Source: Eleginops maclovinus (lineage: Eukaryota > Chordata > Actinopteri > Perciformes > Eleginopidae). From it: a DNA stretch of 64,000 bases. The stretch is from assembly GCF_036324505.1 (NCBI RefSeq), contig NC_086352.1, forward strand, positions 28,352,312 to 28,416,311. The letters run 5' to 3'. Below are positions 1 to 14,531 of this stretch, one piece after another. A model generated the notes under the pieces. The model saw only the letters and a list, made by a program, of their open reading frames with translations, made no database searches and was not told the origin of the DNA. Numbering within the stretch: the stretch's first letter is position 1; each line of letters opens with the position of its first letter. A program made the position numbers and the translations under genes.

Positions 1-62
1 TAAATGATTTGCAAAGGCTCAAAGTTCAAAGAGTTCCTCCATCTCCCCTTTTTTGTACAGAA
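1..62 (-). repeat. MITE fragment cut by the window's left edge
   Basis: TAAATGATTTGCAAAGGCTC through TTTTTTGTACAG matches 35344-35410 with few differences, so the window opens inside a copy of that MITE variant. Confidence 0.6.
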
Positions 63-402
63 GTGGCAATGGTCACAAGCTCAGTCTCATGAACCAAGGT
101 ACTGCTGAAGAATACATGTGGCGGAAAATACGTGTGGGGTGTACCAAAACTCAGTGGACTGAGCATTAATCAACATTTTTACACATATTTATTATAAACG
201 GTCTTGCTTTTACTGTGTAGTTTTGTTGTATTTTCTTCTGAGTATGCTACTTTTTTCTTCTCTTTTAAACTGTTGCTATATATATTGAGTTATTTAAAAA
301 AATATCTGTGTAATATATTAGAATATAACTTAAAATTATGAACTGAAATAAATCAGCATTTATATTTTGTAGAGGTCACGGATTTATTCTGAAAGATTTG
401 CG

Positions 403-410
403 CCGGAAGT
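403..410 (+). promoter_or_regulatory. ETS/GABP-type motif upstream of ptpmt1
   Basis: CCGGAAGT sits about 155 bases before the ptpmt1 start codon in a locally GC-rich patch. ETS-family (GABP/NRF2) sites of this form are common in TATA-less promoters of nuclear genes for mitochondrial proteins. Use in vivo is inferred. Confidence 0.5.
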
Positions 411-565
411 CCTCTGCCGGGGAGGAGCTGTTCCTACAGGAAGACATGCCTGACAGCAGGTCACACTATTCACACAGACGCTACGCACGTTAACAGTGTG
501 TATTAATGACAAGCTGACCAGCTTTGCTCAGTTTTTTACTTTATTTATTGAACTATAGTTCAGTC

Positions 566-3500
566 ATGTCGGGAGCGTTAGCCAGGCTGCTTTTCTACCC
601 AACGTTAGCCTACAATGTCGCCATGGAGAAGGTGACGTCGAGACGGTGGTTTGACCGGGTGGACGAGACCGTGGTCCTCGGAGCGCTGCCGTTCAGATCC
701 ATCACCAAACAGGTCACACATCATCACAACTGTCCTCTACGTGTCTGTCTGTCTTTTTAATATTATTTTCAGTGAAGGTATAAGCACTGTTTTTTACGAT
801 TCCAAACTGAGAAATACAAGTGACAGTGCTTCATTCAAAACATGTTTATGCTGCAGTAATGTTGCATTTACTGCTGTAGTTTACTCTAGACCAGGGGTGT
901 CCAAACTTTTGAAATGAGGGCCACATACAAAAAAAATATACGAAGGGCTGGTCCACTCACTAGAGGTGAGGTATATTGCCTCATAGGTGAAAAGGTAGCA
1001 CAATCAATCAAATGTAGCTAAATTATGCTTGAAACTTGAATATGCTTTAAGAAAAATAACAGCCTATATCACAGCTTTCCATAGGGTTTAAAAGTTAGGG
1101 TTTTATATATAGACATTTAAGAAGAAGTATAATGTGTGTGCCATATTCCATTATCCTTTTAGAATTTGCTGTGGGCAAATAAAAAATGGACCATAGGCTG
1201 CAGTTGGCCCCCGGGCCTTAGTTTGGACATCCCTGCTCTAAACCAATGCATCTTATTCTATTTGTTTATTGTATGTTTGTACATTTTTCAATCATGTGCA
1301 ACTTTTCACAAGTTCAAAAAAACCTATGCATTCTCCATCGGATCCAAGAGACTATTAAAATACTTTGTCAGGTGCAAAATAAGGATAATTTTCTTATAAT
1401 TCACTCTTAAGACATCACAAACATTCAGAATCAACACAGTTGGTGAAACATGGTTTTCACTGGAGAGGAAGGTGTTGAAAACCTGTAATCTGAAGAGTAA
1501 CTAAATCTGTCAAGACAAATGTGGAGACAAAATGTACAATCAACTTCTGACTCTTAAGGTGTAGTGGACTAGAAGTATTTAGAAATTGTCCAATAGGGAA
1601 TTCTTAAGATCAGTACAGTCCACCATTGCTCTTTTTGAAGACTAAAACTACATTTCTCAGAAGAATCAAAGTTTTAAGTTGTGGTGATGTCTTCAACTAC
1701 TGCCCTAAACTTCTGGAATTTTCTTCTAATGTAATTAACTCTTAATTTCATTAGTCTCATCAGAGAAGTATTTCAGGGTATGACTTGCTTTGGATTTGAA
1801 GAATGTCTGTATTTGCTGTTCAATAAAGACTTGGAAATGTGTTCTTCCAGCCGTCAGAATTAATTTTGTGTGCAATTGTTGGATGGGGAATAAAGCCGTA
1901 TATGTTGTGACCTTCATGTGTTCTTGTCATTTTTATGTAATCCATTTGGTCATTGTTTGTAGGTGATTTGATGTCTTTTACAGTTTTAGCCTGCCTCTCA
2001 GTCTGCAGTCTATGTTACAAATGTAGTTTACGCTCTATAGTTAGTTGTTATTTAAGCACATTTTAATTGTTATGTTTTCATTTGCTTTGCCGAGATTGAT
2101 GGATTCTATTTTTTTGTGTTGAAGCTGGTAGAAACAGAAAATGTTCGAGGAGTTATCACCATGAACGAGGATTATGAGACAACATATTTCTGCAACTCAG
2201 CTGAGGTTAGTCCACTTCTCTTGTATTTCCATTACTTATTCAGATTTATATTTATTTTGTGTCCTCTGTTTCTGTCAAATTATGTTAATCAGCTGATTTA
2301 TTGGTGATGGGCTTTTACCTTAAACAATAAATCGATCAGTCAATTGTCTTACAATTAATCAAACAACCATTTCTTTTTGTAATCAATAATACATTTCAAA
2401 CAGACATTCCAAAACATTCACTAGTTACAGCGAATTAAATGTGAGGGTTTCGGGCTTTTTTGTCACATATGTAAGTTAACATCTTGCTGTTCATTACTTT
2501 ATAACAGATGTATTTTAATATCAAATGACAGATAAACTGATATTAAAAACAATTGTAGATGAAGCCTTAGGTTGGTTTAAAATCATTTGGGAACAATAAT
2601 TAAACCTAGATTAGGGTGTAACCCTATGTAAGACAACGTTCTCAATGGAAATACTTACGAGTTGAGCAACAAAGGTTGATATTTAACAGTGTAAGTATGA
2701 GTTGAGGTTGTCTTCTTCCTTTCAACATTCCAGCGATCTACGAATATTTAATTTGATGTGTCTGATTCTTGCTGCAGGAGTGGCAGTCAGCAGGGGTGGA
2801 GCAGCTGAGATTGAGCACCGTTGACCTCACCGGCATCCCAAGTCTGGAGAACTTGTGTCAGGGCGTGGAGTTCGCCCTGAAGCACCGAGAGCAGGGGAGC
2901 AGCGTGTACGTCCACTGCAAGGCCGGACGCTCACGCAGCGCCACCATGGCTGCTGCGTACCTCATCCGGGTCAGTACTGAACACAGCCAATCCTGAGATT
3001 TTACTAGGACTGCTGTAGTCTTTTTTATCCTTCAGCTGAACATCCCAAAGCCTTGTTGCTCAAAATGTGGATTTTTTGTTGTTGTTGTATTGGACAGCAT
3101 TTAAGTGGTGAATTGTAATTCTAATTTAGAATAGTAATTGACCATTGTTTTAATTATTTACTCCTCATTTCTCAAGGTATTCTAATGCAGTAGGTTACAA
3201 CAGGTTAAAGGTGTAAAATGTTCATTTCTTTTAAGGGACAGGTTATCCCCCCTCAAAAGACAATACAACCCTAACGCCCTAACTCTCTAAAAACTTGTCC
3301 TTTTCTTTTAAACTAAATAGTTTTGGTGAGATTTGATGAGTGTTGCAGATATTGGTCCCAGAGTTGTTTATAGTATGATTTCACTCGATGGAGTTTGGCT
3401 TGTGTTTTAAATTTCAACAGCAATGTCACTTTCCAGAAATCATGAACCGGTTACTGAAGAAAATACACAGACCTTGTTGTGATCTGTTTAATGTAGGAAG

Positions 3501-4258
3501 TACTCCCTTTGTACCATATCACCACAAAGAAGGAAGCGTGCATGTATGAGATGCTTTCGACAGCAAGATGTTAAAATTATCCTCGGCTAGCTAGCTTAGT
3601 AGAACTTTGGAATCCTCCTGTCCTGTAGCGTAGGGACAGATTATTTGTATGGGCGTTTTGAGCATCTCAAGCACAGTACTACAAGATCCAGTGTATTGGA
3701 AAAAAGCAGGCATCTCAAAAGCACTCCAAAACAATCTAGATTGGTAAATAGCACCACAGGTTAGATAATTAAATATGTATATCTGTATTTCTACATTTTG
3801 TAATGGCTCTGTACTGTAGGATATTACAAATGATTTGAAACAATGATAATGAGTTGAGAACTGACATTTAGCTTTCTGAATGTTTACATTCATATTGGGT
3901 GAACAGTGTAGGAGTTTTTCCCTTATTCCTGCTTCCATGTTCAAACACTTTGTATATAACGGGCTTTAAATCATACGTTTCTAATTTGAAAACCAATTAT
4001 CATAACAATAACTATTAGAACTATAGAGATTTCTTTTCTCTGAAACTAAATCTATGAAACTTGGTCCAGGCTCTCTGTTCACTGAGTAATAAATATGTTG
4101 ATTCTGACATTGCTCTTTTCTGCTGACAGTTACACTGCTGGACTCCAGAGGAAGCGTGTCAGAAGCTGGCGTCTGTCCGACCGCACATCCTTGTGCGCTC
4201 CGCTCAGCTGGAGATGCTAAGGAAATACTACCAACAGGTGTGTGAACAGTCCAGCTGA
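566..4258 (+). CDS. ptpmt1: PTPMT1, mitochondrial phosphatidylglycerophosphate phosphatase (4 coding exons)
   Basis: Coding exons are 566-712, 2125-2205, 2778-2969 and 4130-4258, all phase 0 with GT-AG borders; joined they encode 182 aa. PTPMT1 is a dual-specificity-type phosphatase on the matrix face of the inner mitochondrial membrane. It dephosphorylates phosphatidylglycerophosphate to phosphatidylglycerol in cardiolipin synthesis. The CX5R active-site loop HCKAGRSR is in exon 3 (Cys123, Arg129), and Asp92 in STVDLTG fits the general-acid region. Exon 2 carries the family block NVRGVITMNE. The first ~20 residues (MSGALARLLFYPTLAYN) are hydrophobic and basic, fitting a mitochondrial anchor or targeting segment. 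It is slightly shorter than human (about 201 aa), mainly at the C terminus. The exon 1 donor (GTCACA) is weak. The family call is very secure; the exact splice sites were inferred by eye. Confidence 0.96.
892..1235. mobile_element. Non-autonomous hAT MITE in ptpmt1 intron 1
   Basis: This 344-bp element begins CAGGGGTGTCCAAACTTTT and ends AGTTTGGACATCCCTG, giving imperfect terminal inverted repeats. It is flanked by an 8-bp target duplication with one mismatch: CTCTAGAC at 884-891 and CTCTAAAC at 1236-1243. The 8-bp duplication and CAGGG-type ends fit the hAT superfamily. It has no coding capacity. Confidence 0.8.
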
Positions 4259-4817
4259 GAGGACGGGACGCGCGTCGGACATCATTATGATCCGACAGCT
4301 GCTGCAAGACTGGACTCACAATCCTCCGAATCAATACCCACTGAAGAAAAGTATTGCTTTCAACTTTTTGAATATAAATCTTGTGGGTTTTTACTGGGAA
4401 ATTATGAAGTAACAAAATAAGAATGTACACAATACATCTGTAAGCACAAATCGTTTTTTACAAGAAATATAAAGCAATTTATTTTTGTATAACCACACAA
4501 AGCCTTTATTTAAATGTCCTGGCTACCTGGTTTCTTGCCTCTAGCTAAAACATATATGCATTTTTATATGGGGAATTTATGAAGCTTAGAATTATGTTAA
4601 AAGAACAATTAACATTTCCTTTATATATCTGTCCGCCTCCTATTACAGAAACAAATATTTTCAAACTTCTAGAACAATAGAATATTGTTAGATTGTGACT
4701 CTATTAGGCTTAGTTGAGTTGTGTCCATTTTGCATGTGGAGGCCTGTGGTAGCTTTTACTTTTGTTTACTGAAATGTTTTCTTTCAATGTATCAAATCTT
4801 CAGTGACAGTGATGTTA

Positions 4818-4823
4818 AATAAA
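4818..4823 (+). terminator. Likely ptpmt1 polyadenylation signal
   Basis: AATAAA lies 560 bases after the ptpmt1 stop codon, with a GT-rich stretch about 25 bases downstream. The 3' UTR would run from 4259 to about 4845. Confidence 0.6.
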
Positions 4824-5589
4824 ATCTTTGTGATATGAGACAATCCCAGTGTGCTATATGCTCTTTTATTTTCAGCTTCCAGGTTTTACTGATATACACG
4901 TGTGTACACGCATGAGAGCTGTTCTAGTAATGAAGTGAAATGGCTGGAAAACATAGTAATCTACTGAAAGATGCTCCTGATATACATAAAATGCAAGTTC
5001 ACCAATGATTGAACAGAAACTAAATACATCAACTCAATAGTTGAAAATGATTCTTGAGTATGGAGAACCACTGCACCAGCATACTATTTGTTTATATTTC
5101 AGAGTGGATTATTGTTTTACTTACTCAACTATAGGTTTCTGATGTGTTTTGGCTTTTAAAAAGTCTTGTTTTTAATATGTTTAATATTTAAAAAATGAGA
5201 ACTCATTCATATTTCTTCTTCAAAATCTATTTGATTTTGTTACTTTAAATGTTTTCTTTCTTTCTCAATGTGTATTCTTTTCCATATAATATGTTTACTG
5301 ATATGCACACTCAAGTCCCCTTTACAGTGATGCGCTACACAAATACTTCCCACAAAAAAAAAACTCTAAAATTATGCAAAATGGATTTTTGTCCGAACTT
5401 GTTGGTGATTATTAGCAGTAGGAGTGCATTGGTGTATGAAGTGTGTTTGGTAGCCATACACTGTAAACCCCTGCATCCGCAGTTAAGAGGGGCATTTTAA
5501 ACAAAACCCCCAGAGAAAACGGACATTTAACTAAAACACAAATTGAGAGTTTGTGGCACTGTTGGCTTTCCACAGTAGACAACAGTTCT

Positions 5590-5664
5590 CTTCCGGCCCA
5601 TCAGGAGGCGACACCCCGCTAACAGTCGCATCTCTGCCCGAAGGAAAACGGTTGTAGAACGAAC

Positions 5665-5671
<7 letters not shown>
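5590..5671 (+). promoter_or_regulatory. ndufs3 core promoter motifs (ETS site, YY1 site over ATG)
   Basis: CTTCCGG (5590-5596) is an ETS/GABP-type core on the minus strand. GAACATGGCGGC (5661-5672) fits the YY1 consensus AANATGGCGGC and includes the ndufs3 start codon. This arrangement is typical of short-5'UTR housekeeping and mitochondrial genes. No TATA box is visible. Function is inferred from the motifs alone. Confidence 0.5.
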
Positions 5672-9162
<3,491 letters not shown>

Positions 9163-9260
9163 TGACCCTGTGTTTCTTCCCCATGTTCTGTCTGTTTATG
9201 TCATTTTGGGAGGCCCAGCACCCTGAAAAAACCCTGAAATATTTATGTACATAAAATACT

Positions 9261-9266
9261 AATAAA
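9261..9266 (+). terminator. Likely ndufs3 polyadenylation signal
   Basis: AATAAA lies 99 bases after the ndufs3 stop codon, giving a compact 3' UTR. Confidence 0.75.
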
Positions 9267-9289
9267 ACCACCATCAAAATAGTTTTTGT

Positions 9290-10140
9290 GGAGCTGTGTT
9301 TCCTTCAATACTGTAAAATGTATCTTTTATCCCATTTAAAAAGTGATTGATGATATTCTTAGAAACAGAAAAATGCATCTCAAAAAACTGCCAGTTAATT
9401 AATACTTAAATGTTCACTTTGTTACATTATAAATGATCAGTCGTGAACATAAAAGCAAAATCATTTATTTTCAGGTTTTTTAAGCACTGTTGTAACAGCA
9501 AAGATGCATTTAGACATTTACTATGTACTATACTTTATAATGTTAGTGTGAATTTTTAATCTATTTACAGTTTGGAACATGTCAATGATGAGATTAAACA
9601 TTGATTTTTATACATTGCATGGAACCCATAGTGAAGCATCAATGCCTGTATATGAAATCAGGAACATGGCATTTACTGTATTTGTCCTATAATACAAACC
9701 GTAGATAAGGTTCAATCTGTGAGTCATAAAATTAGTAAAAATCACAATTTTAAAGCCAGCGCGCTAGATAAAAACCCATCTTTCGTCGAGTATGCATCAG
9801 TTGTTTTGTTGAGTTCATATAAAAATTGTGATTTCAATTTCAAAGTCGATATTTGAGTCTGAAAGAGTGAGTGCATTTTGGCCACACAATTTGGCATAGA
9901 CTTATTATAGAAGCATAGGGTGTATTTTCAAAATAACATAAGAAATCACTCTAAATGCCACTTGAATCAACAAAGCAAAATGTCAAAAAAAATATATATA
10001 TTTTATACATTAATATTTGTTATCATTATATAATTCATGCATTATTGTGAAAGTAGGGTTTACTATTTGTAGTTGGTTGAGGTGGGCCTCATTTTTAACT
10101 TCTAATTCATAATATTTATTTTAATAATGGAATAATACGC
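9290..10140. other. AT-rich intergenic DNA
   Basis: No gene or clear repeat is seen here. The stretch is AT-rich, with a short (TA)n run near 9990-10010. Confidence 0.5.
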
Positions 10141-10147
10141 TGGTTAA

Positions 10148-10465
10148 GGGGCCCTATTATCTTCATTTTCAGGTTCAAATTATTATTTTGTGCCTCTGCA
10201 GTGACATGTTTACATTTAATGTTGAAAAAGCTCTTTATTTTTCTCATACTGCCCGTGCTGCAGCACCTCTTTTCACCCTGTCTGAAACCAGAGCCCAGTC
10301 TGCTCTGATTGGTTAGCTGACCATCTCCATTATGATTAGTCAACTGCTTAGAGCTATCCCGCCTCTTAGCCTATTGTGTACAATGTGTTGGAGTGCTAGC
10401 CAATAGAATCGTGAGTGTTACATAATGATGTCACTATTTACTCCACTTACAAAGGAATTGGTTTA
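10148..10465 (+). repeat. TTAA-flanked MITE copy, decayed 3' end
   Basis: TTAA (10144-10147) is followed by GGGGCCCTATTAT and then the family blocks for a methyl-light interior: CTGTGACATG... wording aside, the order CAGTGACATGTTTACAT, CACCCTGTCTGAAACCAGAG and CTGATTGGTTAGCTGAC matches the copy in ndufs3 intron 6. The 3' terminal part is degenerate past about 10465. Confidence 0.75.
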
Positions 10466-10799
10466 CTAAGGTATTAAAGGTGGCATTATTACATCTGGCA
10501 TTATAATAGTAAAAAAGGCTTTCTTAAAACTAAGATGTGGGTTAATGCTCCACCCAGCTATCATGCCAAGAGGACAAAATCAAACGCAGCTAACAGGTGC
10601 ATGCTGGGTTTGGCTAACATGCTAAATGCTAACATGCTCATGACGGAAGCTCCTGTTGACTTTTGGAACTTTTACCTTCCGTTAGGTTTATTATGCCCCT
10701 TCCTGCTGATTGTGACTGCATACTGCGACAGAAAGGCTGAGTGGACCGGTTGTATTTTGCTTTGAGAAAGAACAAAATAAAAAGTTGAAGACGGAGCAG

Positions 10800-10850
10800 A
10801 TTGAGGAGGCCTTCATGGAGCTTAACAATCAGACTGACATTCGAACTGGT
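10800..10850 (+). other. Short coding-like segment with splice donor, unidentified
   Basis: An open stretch reading EQIEEAFMELNNQTDIRT ends at a GTGAGT-type donor near 10850. It may be a chance frame or a remnant exon of an older element into which the hAT element then inserted. I do not recognise it. Confidence 0.2.
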
Positions 10851-11026
10851 GAGTGCAGTGTTCTGATTGTTAGACTGTGTTTGCGTGTGCTATTGCTGCG
10901 CTTTTGCTTTAATGTGTGTTGTAGTGGCTGACTTTATGTTGTTTACACATCTATGTGCTATTGCTTTGCTTATGTTTTTTTCTGCTGGTTGGTTATTTCA
11001 GTTTTGTACCTTATTTATTTTAAACA

Positions 11027-11034
11027 CTTGTTGC
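11027..11034. repeat. 8-bp target site duplication, left (hAT element 1)
   Basis: CTTGTTGC here is repeated exactly at 14524-14531. An 8-bp duplication is diagnostic for the hAT superfamily. Confidence 0.9.
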
Positions 11035-11050
11035 CATAGGCGCCGATACC

Positions 11051-11150
11051 GTGGGTGCTTCGGGGCCCGAGCACCCACGGAGATTGCCGAGCACCCACGG
11101 AGATTTAACCGCACACACGGAGATTGCCGAGCACCCACGAAGATTTAAAC
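11051..11150. repeat. Subterminal ~21-bp tandem repeats of hAT element 1
   Basis: Four imperfect copies of a unit like CCGAGCACCCACGGAGATT follow the left inverted repeat. The CACCCAC core reappears beside the right end (about 14490). hAT transposases usually bind such short repeated subterminal motifs; binding here is inferred. Confidence 0.7.
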
Positions 11151-11188
11151 CGTTTAACCGCCAATGTAGAGCGCAGCTGGCTTACGAA

Positions 11189-13355
11189 ATGGAGAGATTT
11201 CTGATAAAACCCCCCAAAAAAACATCAAGCGATGCTCAAACTTCCACAAGTGCCCAGTCAACTAACGGTAGGCCTAACGAAGATAACCAAAGCAGTGAAG
11301 GTGTGCGGAAAAAAGGACGGTCATTTCAGGCTAGTTGGAAGACGAAATTCCCGTGGATAGCATATGCCACCACCAAAGACAAGGTATTTTGTGAAGTTTG
11401 CACAACTGCTAAAAAAATGAATGCTCCGCTTCCATCAACAACACACGATCAAGAATCGTTCAAAGGTTTTGTACAGGATGGCTTTTCCAGCTGGTCTAAA
11501 GCACTGGAACGATTCAGATCTCATGAAAAGTCAAATTTGCATCGCATTGCTGCTAGCATTGTTGCTGCTGCTAATGCAGGTGTTAATGTTGCCGCTTCTA
11601 TTTCTGCTGGAAAACTAAAGCAGATGTCTGATGCCAGAATAGCTTTGTTGGCTGTCCTATCGTCTATTCAATATCTCTCGTGTCAGGGATTGGCCATTCG
11701 AGGAAAAACAGACCAGGCTTCCAATTTGATACAGTTGCTAAACTTACGTGCAGAAGATATCCCGGAGTTACAGTCATGGCTGGCTCGGAAGGAGAGCAAG
11801 TGGCTATCTCATGACATCCTCAACGAGATGACTGAAATTATGGCCCATGATGTGATGAGAACGCTAATTGGAGAAATTAAGTCTGCTGAGTTTTTCTCTG
11901 TGATTATGGATGAGACCGCCGATATTACGGTCAAAGAGCAGGTGTCTATCTGCTTCCGTTTTGTGACTGAAGATCTGGAACCAGAGGAACTTTTTCTTGG
12001 ATTTTATCAGACATCAAAAACGACAGCAGAAACCCTTTTTCAGCTTTTAAAAGACGTTTTGGTTAGATTCTCACTGCCAGTCAGTAAATGCAGAGGACAA
12101 TGCTATGACGGTGCGTCAAATGTGTCTGGCATTAGAACAGGTCTACAGGCTCGCATGCGGGAGCTGGAGCCCCGAGCACAGTACATCCATTGCACTGCTC
12201 ATGTTATGAATTTGGTTGTGCATGATGTCGCCCAAAACATTCCACCATGTCGGAACTTCATGGTACTTATTCGTGACATGGTAACACTCATCAGAAATTC
12301 CCCAAAGCGACTCACCTGGTTCCAAGAGTTTCAAGGCAAAGACGCATCATCTTTGAAACCGTTATGCCCGACGCGCTGGACCATGACAACGGCCTCGTTA
12401 CAAGCCATTGCTTCCAACTACAGCGCGCTACTGGAATTTCTGGAGGACCTGTCTCTGAACGAAAAAGGTGACGCAGGAGGTAAAGCCTACGGTTTTCTTT
12501 TGCACCTGCAGAAATTTAGCACTTTTTTCTCTTTGAAACTCATGCTGAAATTCTTCTCTCGCATGGAAACAGTCAATGCTGCACTCCAAAAGAGGAGTTT
12601 GCACCTACAGAAAGCTAGGCAGATGGTTGACACGCTCAGAGAAGACATAAAGTGTCTTCGTGAAGAAGGATTCCAAGGATTTTGGGAAAACACAACTGCA
12701 GCAGCACATGACTTGAATTTGGAGAGCCCAGCTGTGCCAAGGCCAAGAAAAATACCCCGCCGACTGGAAGATGGAGGTTTGCCGCACTGCTTTCAAACAC
12801 CAGAAACAATGTACCGACAGCAATTCTTTGAGATCATGGATACAGCGTCAACATGCCTGGACTGCAGGTTTAGTCCTTCTGTATTCGAACGCATGCAAGA
12901 TGTTGAGGATTTTCTGATCGGGAAGGGTGACTGCAAAAGCATCATGGAGTTCTATAGGGATGATTTGGATGAGAAAAAGGCTCAGGCTGCATCGTGATAT
13001 GTGCATTGACTTAGCAAAGCAACGAGGAGTTCGCCTAGCTTCTTTTCAAGATGTAGTGGACTTCCTAAAAGGCAATCAGGGAGAGCACCTGAGAATCATG
13101 TTGCCAGAGATGACCAAACTAGTGAAACTCGCACTGACTGTCCCAGTAACATCCTGCAGTTCAGAGAGGTCATTTTCAGGCCTGCGGCGACTTAAAACTT
13201 ATTTGAGGTCCACGATGGGGCAAGCAAGACTGACCCATATTGCTGTATTGAACACTCACAAGGATGTATCAAGAAATAGGAATCTGGATGTAATCGCAGA
13301 CAAATTCATCAAGCGCACTGCTGCGAGGAGTGCCACTTTCCTCATAAAGAAGTAG
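11189..13355 (+). pseudogene. hAT transposase, TTF-type zinc finger / DUF4371 / hATC (ZMYM1-like), one frameshift
   Basis: The frame opens at ATG 11189 (MERFLIKPPKK) and stops at 12997. The last ~120 residues continue in the next frame to 13355. The order of parts fits autonomous hAT transposases of the group annotated as zinc finger MYM-type 1-like. First comes an N-terminal TTF/BED-like zinc finger (WKTKFPWIAYA...VFCEVC, about residues 57-75). The RNase H-like catalytic region has Asp241 (IMDETADI) and Asp307 (CYDGASNVSG), with IHCTAHVMNLVVHD and CPTRW. The hATC dimerisation tail follows (VPVTSCSSERSFSGLRRLKT). The break lies in the run of five A at 12974-12978, where one extra A is the simplest explanation. 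I chose ATG 11189 because the open frame upstream lies in the subterminal repeats and has no ATG. Confidence 0.88.
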
Positions 13356-14523
13356 CGTCAATGGTGAGTGAAAACAAATCCAATTTTGATATTTAGTAGC
13401 TGTGTGGGCCTATGTGTTGATGGTTAATTGACTGCATTTTACTGCGTGGACCTGTATGCTTTGTGTGTGTAACAACAGCATTAGATGGCCGATTATAACT
13501 TGTTTGGCTGGCGGCGTACGTGTCTCACAGCCACGGTGGTGTCGAATTTGCGTTGGATTGTGCACTTGGCCTTAGTTAATGCGAGTCGTTTTACTAAATC
13601 ATCTTGGTGGAATTGATTATTACTTCAGATCATCTACCTGTGCATCGAACCATCCTGCCTGCCTCAACGACGACTCTTTTGCCTCTTCCTCGCCGGTACT
13701 TCTATATCTGACCTGCCTGCCGTGCATCGAACCTGGACTGTGACTGTGACCATCGGACTCCTCTACTGCCTTTCCCATACTGGATATTGTTTTATTTGTT
13801 TTTGAACTGCCTACCTGTTTACCGAACCTTTTCAGTAAAGATTATTGATTGCACTCACCCCCTCGTGCGTTTGAATCCTCAAACTCTGCATCCAGGGCTC
13901 GACATTAACTTTTTGGCTTACCAGCCAACATGACTGGTAGATGAAAATAATTACCAGCATATTACCATCATATTTTTACCGGCCAAAATTAAACCTGGCT
14001 TTTCAGACCTACTCTGACATTGTTTGACATAAACAACCTGTAGCCTAAATAACCCTATGGAAGTAGTATTATTTACATTCATTTGTGCCTAATTTGATAT
14101 GTGCCTAAATGATCATTTATTATTTGAATAATTCATAGAGGCTTATGCCACCTTCCGTCTTAGATGCAAAAGACTTTTATTTTGATAAAGGTATCGAAAA
14201 TGTGTTTATGTCACCGTGGGAACGTGAACTTGTCATTACGACTTCAGATCTGGTTACGGATGGATGCACATGCACAAAGTTAACAAATTGTATGGTTTAA
14301 TGGACCCGTAAGAGAGCTCTTATGGTGTTTTACCCATTTATATTGTTAGGCTACAGAAGAATACATGGCGCTGAAATCCATGCGTTTGACTACTTTTTCC
14401 AAATCCATAGGGCAAAAGGTCACGTAGGCTATGTTTTTTGCATAAGGTTTATCTTGGGCGTCGAGGGTCGGGCTTTAAACTTTTTAGAGCACCCACCGGC
14501 AGAAACATAAATCGGCGCCTATG

Positions 14524-14531
14524 CTTGTTGC
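14524..14531. repeat. 8-bp target site duplication, right (hAT element 1)
   Basis: CTTGTTGC, identical to the copy at 11027-11034. Confidence 0.9.

Larger units (their letters stand above)
11035..14523 (+). mobile_element. Full-length hAT DNA transposon (3,489 bp)
   Basis: The element begins CATAGGCGCCGAT and ends ATCGGCGCCTATG, a perfect 13-bp terminal inverted repeat. A second block, GTGGGTGCT / AGCACCCAC, also pairs between the ends a little further in. It is flanked by exact 8-bp duplications. Inside are a four-copy ~21-bp subterminal array (11051-11150), a transposase gene (11189-13355) and a non-coding 3' region of about 1.1 kb. The 3' region includes a stretch starting CAGGGCTCGACATTAAC near 13893 that looks like one end of another, truncated MITE. 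Exact duplications and a nearly open reading frame suggest recent insertion. Confidence 0.93.

Noticed and set aside
3981..4430. 149-codon frame on the minus strand over ptpmt1 exon 4
   Set aside because: It is antisense to a well-supported coding exon and has no recognisable domain.
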